A stretch of 64,000 bases of DNA from Drosophila miranda (Eukaryota > Arthropoda > Insecta > Diptera > Drosophilidae). Numbering within the stretch: the stretch's first letter is position 1; every line of letters begins with the position of its first letter. The stretch is from NCBI RefSeq assembly GCF_003369915.1, contig NC_046676.1, forward strand, positions 21,248,001 to 21,312,000, in the 5' to 3' direction. Positions 9,382-20,307 of the stretch are shown here, one piece after another. Under the pieces are notes generated by a model that was not told the origin of the DNA, searched no databases, and saw only the letters and a program-made list of their open reading frames with translations. A program made the translations under genes and the position numbers.

Positions 9382-11122
9382 TTATCGCATGTCCTGCAGC
9401 TCCCGTGCTGGCGGATACTTTGTCTCGTCCTGCCCCTGTTCCGTGGGCTGCTGGTAGACTTGTTTCGGCAGGAACTGCCGCTTCCGGGAGGTGGGACGCA
9501 CCAGGATGTGGGCTACACAAGTGCATATGGCGGCAATGGCAAAGTACTTGAAACTCTCTCGACCCCCGAGCCGCTTGAACATGAGTCCGCCGATAAGAGA
9601 GCCAATGGAGAAGCCGAGGCCATCGTCCATGCCGGCCATTAGGCCCTGAACCGTGGACGAGGTGCCTGGCGGCGCCACAGCCGAGGCATAGGCTACGATG
9701 CACGTGTAGCAGAGTGCATAGGTGATGCCTTGGAAGAACAGCTCCACGCCCACCAGGTACCAGGGGTTCGGGATCCAGGCAATTAGCGACAAGCGCACCG
9801 CATAGAAGAAAAAGCACATGCTCATGCAGTGGACGTAGCCGAGCTTCTTGATGATCTTGCCGCTGTAGAAGAAGAAGGGCACCTCGCCGGCCAGGCACTC
9901 GGCAGCCACCACCAGGCCCTCGATGAGCTTGATCTGATGCATATAGCCGGTCTCCTCGGCCACCTGTTCCACGTGCCAGAACATGAAGTAGATGATGAAC
10001 GAGTCGATAATGCCCGCTATGGTGGCAAACACCAGGAAGACGACAATCGGTGGCTGTCGCACCAGCTGCCAAACATCCTTCGCAATGGTCTCGGAGCCGC
10101 CCAGCTTGGGCAGCTTCAGCTTGGACACGCTCACCAAATCCATCGTGCTGAACACGCACATGATGATCAGAGCGGGGGTCAGGCTCTTCACGGCATCCGC
10201 GGTCCACAGATCGACCACAATGCCAGCCAGCAGTGCGGTGGCCCCAAACCCAATGGTGCCCCACACTCTCTGGGCCCCGTACTTGTCCTGTTCTTCGTCG
10301 CCCAGCAGATCGAAGCAGCAGGCATCTGATATGGAGTTGGTCACATTGAAGCCAATGGTGCCAATGAACAGCAGGAGCACGTACAGCCAGAACTTTCCAT
10401 TCCCAAAGATGCAGCTGTAAGTGTGCTGCAACTCGCAGTAGACGGTTGTCCCACTGATCTGCGAGACGGAGTCGAGGCTGCACATGTGGTGGCTCTCATT
10501 CCCGTGCTGAATGTTCTGGCTGAGATTGAGCCCCGCCGCCGCGTCATTGGCTACAACCAGAGCCTGAAAGCCTTCGCATTCCGCCTGGTACACCATCTGG
10601 CAAAAGGCGGGAGAAGAGAGCACCTCTGGAGGGCACTCCTTTGGTGCATCCAGCAGGGTGACATTCCACTTGGCACTGCCCTCGTCCAGGCGTATGACAT
10701 GAGTTCCCAATGGCTCACTGGGCAGGAAATAGAAGCCAGCATAGGCCAGCGTCATGACCAGGATCAAGGTAATAAAGATGAACTTTCGCAGGCGCTAAAC
10801 GGAAATCGTTAATAGGGGGATTGTCTGGAATGGTTAGGGTTGATCCTCTGTCTTACCGTGAAATAGTCCGCGAGGAAACCCACCAGGGGCTTGGCCAGAA
10901 CATAGAGTATGGGCAAGACGGCCATTATGTATCCCATCACATCCGGAGGGACTCCAAGCTGTTTGCCAATCACCAAAAGCTGCGGCAGAATGGGCCCCAT
11001 GGCTACGAACGAATCATTGAAAATAGTAGATGAAGTCTTTATGGACTAATCTTCCACTTACCCGCCATAAAGAAGAAAAAGTGCGCCTTAATGGGCAGCA
11101 GGCGTCGATTGAGTCGTCCCAT
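9382..11122 (-). CDS. MFSD6-like major facilitator transporter
   Basis: Three exons (11122-11062, 11002-10857, 10794-9382) with clean phases encode 539 residues. The N-terminus MGRLNRRLLPIKAHFFFFMA leads into about twelve membrane helices arranged 6+6. After the second helix comes KPLVGFLADYFTRLRK, the family form of the MFS loop motif. A long extracellular loop (roughly residues 100-195) has several Cys and N-glycosylation sites (NVT, NLS, NES). The C-terminus is a short polar tail. The arrangement matches the MFS_1_like/MFSD6 group, whose transported substrates are mostly unknown. Several GATAAG sites lie in the upstream spacer, hinting at gut or Malpighian expression, and the gene sits beside protease and lysozyme genes. 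Confidence 0.82.
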
Positions 11123-12450
11123 TGTTTAGTTTATTAATAGCTATCTCGAAATGGTCAAATGTATCACAGTTTTACGGCAGAATCATGTCTGCTACGTGCA
11201 ATCTTTTGAGTGAACTCTGGGTCGGGTGTCTCCTTCTAGCCAGATAAGACCATATTTTGTGCACTTGCCGTCTTCGACGTGGGTTGGGCTCTGTCTGCTC
11301 GGGTGAGTCTGTAAATATCAAGTGATGTTGGATGTAAATTAGATTCCTGCTAAACGATATCTAATCTCAGTCACCACCCAGCCACCGCGATAAGCAAACG
11401 TCTCCACACACATTATGGATAGAGCTGTAATTGGCAGCATAAAAGCCAGATACGAGAGCATAGGTTTGAACTATACTACCATTGCCGCCTATCTATAAGA
11501 CGTCGCCAAATCTTATCTGCAGATGGTAAAGATTTTAGGGTCCCATTATAGAACGCGGGGCAACAATGTTCATTTGTTCAGCCCACGATTAAATGCTTAT
11601 AGATACGTCTACTCGTATGTAAGTGCTTATAGTATAAACCGGTTTACAGACCCACCAAAATCGCACACTTGACACACAAAAAAAACGACTTACAAAAGCC
11701 GGCAAAACGAATTAGAGGGTGCCTCTTCCAAAACAGATAATTAATCAAGCCGAAAAAAAACACAAAAAATATTGGAGGGAGTTACGGATAAAAAAGCCAA
11801 TATGTGAAGCACCTATCGAAGGCGAACAAAGAGAACTGGAAGCAGAGAAGCCATAAAAATGCTGCGATTTGGTTTGATTTGATTAAGTTGTTAGAATCGC
11901 AAACAATGGTTTTAGATTCTCAACAGCTCTATATTTATGTAAATCACTCGATTATTATTTTTTTTTAACAATGAAAATAAACTTGATGAAAGCACCCACA
12001 GCTCTGAGGTCTGAGATCAATTGGCTGGCCCTTCGAACGCTGAGAACTGCGGCCACCGACTGAAGAAGTAGCAGCAGTCCCGTTGCAGGGGGACTGATAA
12101 GTCGGCTCTGGCGATAAGGGAATCGACTGGTAGTAGTATCAGACATATATTGTCAGAGCACACACATAAGAGAGCGGCCAATGTGCCTCTTTCATCGTGC
12201 GGTATTTCCCAGATGCGAACGCTAATAGATCTGGCATATCCAAATCCCCGCTTGACTCATCACCATCACCATCCCAAGCTGTGCGTAGTACAGCCTTAAG
12301 CTCGTGAGATCCAATGCGATCGGATCGGAATCAAGTTTTATTCGTCACAGCTGACAGAAACCAGGCTTCAGTCGCCGCTGATCTTCCATTGCGAGTTGTT
12401 CGGTTCGGTCCGGCCTTAAGCTGTAGCTTTGACTCGTATTCATTCGTATT
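11123..12450. promoter_or_regulatory. Divergent spacer rich in GATA sites
   Basis: This 1.3 kb lies between the start of the transporter (minus) and the start of the transferrin (plus). It contains at least five GATAAG or CTTATC words (11243, 11389, 11512, 12096, 12113), more than chance would suggest for its length. I see no supported coding exon in it. Confidence 0.4.
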
Positions 12451-12459
12451 TATAAATAG
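12451..12459 (+). promoter_or_regulatory. TATA box of the transferrin gene
   Basis: TATAAATAG about 165 bp upstream of the chosen start codon, giving a leader of roughly 130 bases. Confidence 0.5.
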
Positions 12460-12615
12460 TCGATTGCATGCTTACTGAGCTCCAAGCAGCTCAATCCCGA
12501 GTGACGACAGTGCAACAAATTAACTAAATCTCAACCTCTACGCGGCACTCAAGTGACAGGCAATTAAGTGACAGAAAACCTCTGCGACGACATATACATA
12601 TCAATAAATTTAATA

Positions 12616-15596
12616 ATGCAGTTGCTTACATTTATGGTCGTGGCACTGATGATTGCGGCCTTCTTATCAATATGTTTGGCTGTGGCACCGCCCGATGATG
12701 GGAAATGTAAGTTGATTAACGCCAAGGGGCGTATACGGTTGGGCAATGGGTCTGGAAATGAAAACAAAAGGGAATAGGGAAAACTGTAGTTAAATATCAA
12801 GACAATATACCATTACAGTACCCTAAATAAACCTGAAATAAAGTGGGTTTTTAATATTCAACCTCCGCCCTTTTCCTTTCTGTTTATCCAATTTTCGCAA
12901 GTCCAGTACCAAGCGAGAGAGCAGCGGCTGACCTTGGGGGTTTCAGTTTCTGGGTAATCGAAACCCGCTAAAGATAGTATCTGGCCCCTCCTCCTACACA
13001 CACTCACACACACCTAAAAGCCGAACCCCAAAAACCTGTCCCCCTGGCAACCTTGAGGCGAATGCTCCACTGCCCAAAATGCTCTATCCAGATCCCCCAT
13101 GAACGTGACGACACTTCGCGGGTTTATGCCAATTCGAGGAACGCATCAACCTGCAAAAAGTTACCCAGTTTCGATGCTGAGAGGAATTTATAATTTAACA
13201 AGAAATGTACCCCAGACCAGATTTCCCCCCGCCACCCTCCAGATGAAACTGTTTCCGAAAACTGCATACAAAAGAAAAAGATAAAGATACAAAAAAAACC
13301 CTAAAAATACGTATAATCATAATTAATGCCGATGGGGGAAACGGGTTTTTTAGCGAATTATATTAAGTATACATACTAAAACGTTAACTAACCGCTAACT
13401 AACTGTCAATCTTTTAGTGCGGGTTTGTGTGGTGGAGTCGCGGGGTATATATCAAAAAACCCCCAAGTTCTGTCCCCTGCTGGAGGCCAAGAGCAACATC
13501 GAGTGCGTCATCGGGGTGGACCGGCTGGACTGCGTGCGGCGCATACACAAGGGAACGGCCCACTTTGGTGTCCTCACCTCGGAGGATCTGGTGGCAGCGC
13601 GATGGGCCAGCGTGGAGATACTGGTGGCCAGCGAGCTGCGCTCCCACGAGTCCAACTTTGAGTACGAGATTGTGGCGGTGGTGGACAATCAGGCCAACAT
13701 TCATACGGTCCACGATCTGCGCGGTGCGAAGCTGTGTCATCCCGGCTATGGTTTGGGCAGCCACTGGACGGAGGTGTTGGCCAATGTAAGTGATTCTTGG
13801 ACGATAGATAGGACACATCTTCATGGAAGTTTGCTTTTACTTTGCAGTATTTTGAAGCCGCTTTGGTTTCTAAGACATGTGATCCAGAGCTGACGGTCAC
13901 AGAGGATCGGATAGCGGCCTCGTCGAGATACTTCGGGCCCAGCTGCAAGGCTGGTCCCTGGGTGCCCGATCCCAAGCAGGATCGCATCCTCAAGAGCCGC
14001 TATCCCTCGCTTTGCCAGATGTGCTATGATCCCTACAGCTGCGACCAGAACGACAAGCACTGGGGCCGACGTGGAGCTCTCTACTGCCTGACCAGTGGCG
14101 GCGGCAGCGTCTCCTGGGCCCGTCTCGACGATGTGCGGAGTCACTTTGGTGTGAGTACTGGAGGAAAGCCATCCAAATGGGAGATATTTAGCCAGATCTC
14201 GTCTATTTTTTAGTTCACAGGCATAGCAGCGCAGGCGGATGCGTCGGAGTACAGCTACCTCTGTCCGGATGGGCATCTGCAGCCCATGAATACGACACAA
14301 CCGTGTGTGTGGGTAGCCAAACCCTGGCCGGTGGTGGCCGCTCGTCGCACCCATGCCGCCCAGGTGCAGCGCCTGGTCACGGGACTTACCCACGATGAGC
14401 CCGACAGCTGGCAGAACGCTCTTCTGAGTCTGTTGGAGACGTATCATGTGTTCACGGTGCCGCTGGACAATGTCATACCGATCGACGACTATCTGGATCA
14501 GGCCACGGCCTTCCAGTCGGCCTACAGCTTCCCTGAGTGCAATCCACCGCGGTCCATTGTCTTCTGCACCACCTCCATCATTCAGCACATCAAGTGCTCC
14601 TGGCTGCAGGAGGCCTCGCAGGTCTATGGCGTGCAGCCCAACATTCAGTGCGTGCGAACCATGAATGTGGAACAGTGTCTGGACGACACGCGGTTCAAGA
14701 GCACCGATGTGGTGGTGGTCGATCAGGAGATGCGCGTGAAGGCCCAGCGGGACTACAATCTCGTGCCGCTGCTCTACGAGTTCGCTTTGGACATGCACGA
14801 CCGATACGTGACCATGGCGCTGGTACACAAGGACTCAAAGTATCAGAACATCAAGGATCTCAGGGGAGCGCGTGCCTGTCTGCCGTCCTTTGAGGGGGCT
14901 GCCCATCTGTCGGTGCAGGAGACAATTGTGAATGGCTCGGGCCTGGTGCATTCGCTGCACTCCTTCTTTCATCGCGACTCCTGTCTGTGGCATCCGCACC
15001 ACGGAAGAGAATGTCCCATGCACTACCAGGGCGATGAGGGCGCCCTGCGCTGCCTGGCCGAGGGCGGAGATGTGGCCTTCCTCAGCTCGGATGTGTACAA
15101 GAAATATGCGAGTGGCAACATGACTGCCGATTGGGTGACGCGTGGCAGCCACAAGGATTACCGTGCCCTCTGTCCGTATGGGGGCATTGAGAGGCATTCG
15201 AACTTTGAGTTCTGCTACCTCCATTGGACGACACGTGGCCACCTGATGACGCACAATTCGTCACTGTCGCGTCGCAATGAGATCTACAATTCGCTGCGCG
15301 ACATGGACCAACTCTTTGGCAGGAAATACAAAAGCGAGACACGTCCTTTCACCTTGTATGGCATCTTCGACAAAAGGAATAACATAATGTTCCGGGATAC
15401 CACAGATGGGCTACTGGGCCTCCAGGAGCTGCACAGGGACAATGCCAAGCGCGTGATGGAGCACATCTACGATAGATATGCCACCACGCAGTTCTACAGC
15501 AGCAACGATGAGAACGGAGCCCAGCGAAACAATAGCAATTGCTTGCTTCTCTTTTTGTTAGTGGTCCTCTGGCCGCTGTGGCGAAACTTTTCTTAG
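12616..15596 (+). CDS. Tsf3: GPI-anchored transferrin-family protein
   Basis: Four exons (12616-12706, 13418-13785, 13848-14150, 14214-15596) encode 714 residues. An in-frame Met 16 codons upstream exists, but MQLLTFMVVALMIAAFLSIC makes the natural signal peptide. Two transferrin lobes follow. Lobe 1 begins VRVCVVESRGIYQKTPKFC and includes HDLRGAKLCHPGYG; lobe 2 includes KDLRGARACLPSFEG and REC/CLAEGGDVAFLSSDVY. The last about 20 residues (NNSNCLLLFLLVVLWPLW) look like a GPI attachment signal. The anion-anchoring Thr/Arg segment after the CHP motif is unlike iron-binding transferrins in both lobes, so iron binding may be weak or lost (inference). Among the three fly transferrins, the size and lobe features fit Tsf3 best. 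Tsf3 is known in flies for a role in septate junctions or iron handling, together with Tsf2. Confidence 0.8.
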
Positions 15597-15974
15597 TCAA
15601 GAGCACAAATCTTATTTATTGATGTGATATTACGCTTAATTTGTTTTAAGAATAACATACTGACCCGACCTGTATCACCCGATTTTGTTGCTCTTTTTGA
15701 AATAGCGGTTTAAATATGATTAAAACCTATCGAAACCTATCAATTACTCACCAGTTTCATCAGCTGTTCATCAGCTGTTCATGTTATTGCTGCTTTTTTT
15801 GTTATTGTTGCTATGCACTTGGGTTTGTTGTTGCCAAGGAAACAGGAAAAATTTGTCACAACTCAAAAAGAGGATAGTCTGCATTGCAATTGATTAAATA
15901 TACGTGGCAATTGGCGTTAACTCTATTCACTAAACATTTAAGCTAGCCATTTTGAGGGCATTGGCCGCCGTAAA
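15597..15974. other. Spacer between the transferrin and dynein-2 genes
   Basis: Holds the transferrin 3' end and the promoter of the WDR60 gene. Two short tandem duplications stand out: AAACCTATCR twice (15723-15742) and ATCAGCTGTTC twice (15759-15780, each with a CAGCTG E-box). No TATA box is seen. Confidence 0.4.
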
Positions 15975-18900
15975 ATGTCTAAGAATGCAGCGCGGACAAG
16001 CAGCAAGACAAATGTGAGCCGATAAATGCAATTAATAAGAGAACACTCGCACGGTTAGGCTTTTAATTGATTATATTACACATTTACATTAATTGGCACT
16101 CGAGAGATATTCACAAGCTCACTCAGTACATTTACGTTCTATCCATCTTCACCTGATTCACTGGGCTATTTTTGCAAGTATCGCCATTAAGCTCACAGCA
16201 GAAACACAGCTGCCACGCTAGCACAAGAGCAAACACGCATATTAATAATGCAGAGACTTTTGTCAATCAATTAAAATTAATAAAAGAAAACCGACCGATC
16301 GCACCCACGACACATCTTTTGTTTGGATTATGCCAGTGCTGCACAGCAGCCAGTGTTGCAAAATCTTCAAGCACTTAAAATTAACAGTTAAAATTGGAAA
16401 TTGAAATTTTTTAGCTCGGAAATGAATTGCCAAGGAAAACCACCAAATCGCCAGCTGCCAGTGGGACAGGCGCAACCAAAAAGGACAGAAAACCATTGGT
16501 CAAACAACCGGAGAGCGTGGAAGGCGACAGAGCCCTAAAGAAGCCCACAAAGACAGTGGCAACAACATCCACGAGCAGAAAACCTGCAGTACCATCAGAT
16601 GCGAGCAGAATCAAAAAGAGGGATCCTGCCCAGCCTGCCAAACGGACTACCCCATCGCCTAGTACATTGCCTGCCGGTAAACAGCAGCCCCAGCCCGTAA
16701 AGTCCAAGTCCAAGTCCAAACCAAATGCCGTGCTGGACACATACCACAGCGTGACGGTGGCATCGCCGCCACAGAAGCGTCGAGTGCAGCCAAAATCATC
16801 AACAGAGACATCCCCGGAGCCAGAAAGAGCTCCTCCCCCGCCCAGAACCCGTACATTTACACGCACTTTAGACCCGGACGAGGTAAAGGTACTCAAGAGG
16901 GAGTCGGCCAAACAGAGGAGTGAGATCGAGGTGGGATCATTGCCTGTGAAGCAACCGGTTGCCTTTGAGGTCAAGTTTGAGGAGCCAAAGAAAGCAGACA
17001 ATGAATCGGACAACTATTCCGATGACTTTGAATCATATGAATCCGACTTTGAGACTGGTTCCAGCACACCCGAGGAGGAAGCGGACGATGATGACGACGT
17101 GGACGATGATGGTGATGAGGAAGAGCCGGAGGAGCCAGAAGAGAGAAAAGAACAGCCAATGTCAGAGCCAGACGTCGTCGAAGAGGAGGAGGAGGAGGAC
17201 TCTGAGCCCACACAGAACCCCATCACAGTGATACATCGGGACAAGGAGCAGGATCGCAAACTGGACTCTGGCCACTACGACATGCACATGCGCCGTAATC
17301 CGATGCTGGCGGAGCTCAGCTCCCAATCCACGCAGCATCAGTGCGATAGCTTCGATACCAACTCGATGGCCAACTCGGAGCAGCTAGACTCTGGCATAAG
17401 CACAACGGGCCTGGGCCTGGGCCTAGAGAAAACCCCAAGCGGAGAGGTAGCGTCCAATGTCTACTATGGGGGTTATGCCAACTTTGTGTCTCATCCGGTG
17501 GAGTGTCGCCGCGGCGAGGAGCTCATGCGGAAGTTGCGCTTCGACCACCTAAACTATCGTCTGTTCGAGATGAAACCGCTGAGCTACGAGGGATACATGC
17601 AGAGCTACGGGAAGCTGAACACTAGCCAGCTGGCCACTCAGACCCAATCCCCCTACATAGACGCCGAGTGCCAGACCCTGGAGCTGCACAGTCGCAGCAG
17701 TTGGACCCAGCATCCGCCCCACTATGGCGGCCAACTGGTGCTCAGCTGCAGCGGGGATGCCGAATCGGAAACAATGCTGAAGCGACCCACAGATGACTAC
17801 GAAACGAGCCTGTCCCGCTTGGAGCAGCTGCATCGCCTGGAGCAGGAGCGTACACAGCAGCAACAAAGACTCCGCCTGGCCAAGCCCACGGACTTTGAGC
17901 GTCTCGGTACGTTCCTTCACAAGGCCTCGCGTCTGATGGTGAAAGTTCTGAATGAAAACATGCAGCATCGTCCCAACAGCCCGCACCACCTTCCCTTGCA
18001 GACTGGCCTGTTGAATGCTCTGCCCGTGCGCCGCATCTTCGGCAGCTCTGGAAGCGGACAGCTCGTGGTCACTGTGCACGAGTGCCCGCCGCAGAGCAAT
18101 GTCTACAGCGAGGACTTTGCCAATTTGCTGATGGTTTGGTCACTGAACAGCCCCGCCAAGCCGCTGCGCCTGCTGTCCACCTGGGCGGAGGTTTGTCGCG
18201 TGGCCTTCTGCAGTGAGGCGCCGGACATCGTTGTGGCAGGCCTCAGGGACGGCAGTGCGGCCATGTGGGATCTGCGCGAGACCTACAGCTATTGCTCGAA
18301 GCTGGACGGCCACTTGACTCACTTTGCTGCCACCCAGTCGGTGGTGCCGTCGCTGGGCCAGGCGACTGCCTTGGATCTCGGTGCCATGGTGGATGTGCGA
18401 AGCTTTCGAAGCCAGCCTAAGGCAATGGCAGAAGGATTGCACGCCACCCACAAGGAAATTCAGGTGAGAGCAGTTCTCCACTCAGAGTTCTGGATTATAA
18501 CTTGTGCATATCTTTCCATAGTACGCTTCGCTCAATGACTCTGGTTTGCTGACGATGTGGACGCTGGTGGAAGGCGCCACTGCCGCTGGTAGCTCTGCCA
18601 GCAATGAATACAGCTCGCCATGGGCCAGGGTGAAGCTACTGCAGAGCGCCAGCTGCGACCTGAGGGGCTACCTGGAGCGGCGTCTGCTGAGGAGCAACCA
18701 GAGTGCCTACGAGAAGACCAAGTCTCTGTTCCAGGGCAACATCTACAACGACGATCTGCTGAGGGAGCTGAACGAGACGCAGACCCTGAGCACGGCTCTG
18801 CAGGGCCAGGGCTTGCAGGGGCTGCGCTTCACCAGCATCGACACGGGCAGCGATCTGATCTATGTGTGCAGTAATCGGAACTTTGTGCTCTGCTGCACGC

Positions 18901-19559
18901 GCAGCCTGAAGACAGAGCGCTTCAGCCGCATCGCTGTCAACGAGAGTCGCTTCTTGTTCCCCACCTCGCTCTGTGTCCTCTCCAACGAGAACTTCGTGGC
19001 GGTGGGTCTATCCAACGGCTCCGTGATGATACTCAATTGCAATCAGCGACAGAACCAGCGTCAGATCCACAAGAGACCCACCACTGGCATGCCACCATCC
19101 ACCGCTGATCACGATCCGGACATAGGCAAATCCTGTGCCATTCAGAACATCATCCTCAACGAGCGTCGCTCCTTCGAGCAGCAGATGGATGGAGCACAAC
19201 TGGAGGGCAGAAGCTACGATCTGAGGCCCGATACCGCCCTGGAGCTGATTCGGCAGCCGCGTCGCTCCTACGAAATGCGCATCTTTGATCAGCAGCTTCT
19301 CCTCAGCGGCAGTGGGCTACGGCAGCACCTTGTCCAGGCTCTGGTCCTCTCCAACGACGGATGGCGTCTCTCCGCCCTGGCCAATGGATCTGTGCGCACC
19401 TACGACTTTTACTTGGACAAGGAACTCCCCCAGGAGCAGCCAGAGGAAAGCAGATCCCATATTATGGACATAGCCGCCACACGCAGCTCGGGCAATGAGC
19501 AGTATTTACTGATCCTCAACAAAGGTGGACAGGTGCAAATGCATTCACTCGACTCGTAA
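15975..19559 (+). CDS. Dynein-2 intermediate chain (WDR60/DYNC2I1 homolog)
   Basis: Three exons (15975-16013, 16415-18463, 18522-19559) encode 1041 residues. Residues 1-180 are basic and Pro/Lys-rich. Residues about 190-270 form a highly acidic stretch with the SDNYSDDFESYESDFE motif seen in WDR60 proteins. The middle contains the conserved MKPLSYEGYMQSYGKLNTSQ and ATQTQ segment. The C-terminal half has divergent WD40 blades (for example AAMWDLRETYSYCSKLDGHL and YASLNDSGLLTMWTL). Dynein-2 drives retrograde intraflagellar transport, so in flies it should act in ciliated sensory neurons. The first exon is tiny and followed by a 400 bp intron containing AT-rich sequence only. A poly(A) signal lies 62 bp after the stop. 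Confidence 0.82.
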
Positions 19560-20307
19560 TCTGTTGATAATTTTTTAACTATTACTTTTATGCGTTTGTT
19601 GAACCTACTTTTTCGAGCAAAATAAAGTTTTAGATGCAATTAAAATACATCTACGGGCTCCGAGCGAGCCTGGCAGCCGCCTCTACCTAAACTAACCTAT
19701 GTACAAATGTATGTATATGTTTGGCTAAGATTAATATTATTTGGATTTTCGATTGTTTTATCGACCTTGGACCTCGGAGCCACGCAACTAACGAGTTTTG
19801 ACATGCCCAACCTATATTGTTTTTTTAAATATTTTTGTGGACTTCTGCCTCCCCACCACGAGCAACGCAATAACATAGAAAAGGGAAAGGACACGAATAA
19901 CGGACTGACAGAATTAAGGTGGCAAGAAAAGACAAAGAGCATAAGAGTATAAGATACGCAGTCAGTAGACCATAAAGCCAGAACATAATAAAAATAATCA
20001 TACGACAGGTACATATTAACTTAAAGTCCCTTCATGGGTATATTCATTCTTATACTCCAAATGTTTTAAAATATTGTAACTTAAATCTGTTTAAACATTA
20101 TGGTGCTTCAAATTACATTAAAAGGTCCAATAATTCAGGGAAAGCACATTACAAATTTCAATCAAAGATCTGAATTGGTTTGTCCATACTTATATACTAG
20201 TATATCGTTATCTTATTGCGATAGTCAACCATTCAAAACATAAGGAGAAGAACAAATTCACTTAATAGTTCTCCACTTCTACTACAAAATAATGAAATAA
20301 CAATTGT
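19560..20307. other. Convergent 3' spacer
   Basis: AT-rich sequence between the 3' ends of the WDR60 gene (plus) and FLASH (minus). I see no coding exon or structured RNA. Confidence 0.5.
19621..19626 (+). terminator. Poly(A) signal of the WDR60 gene
   Basis: AATAAA 62 bp downstream of the stop codon on the plus strand. Confidence 0.6.

Noticed and set aside
9302-10483. A long minus-strand frame overlapping the transporter
   Set aside because: It is the shifted frame of the transporter exon, with no membrane-helix pattern or splice continuity.
15723-15780. Two short tandem repeats as a possible CRISPR-like or satellite array
   Set aside because: Only two copies each and no regular spacers. 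Simple local duplications are sufficient.
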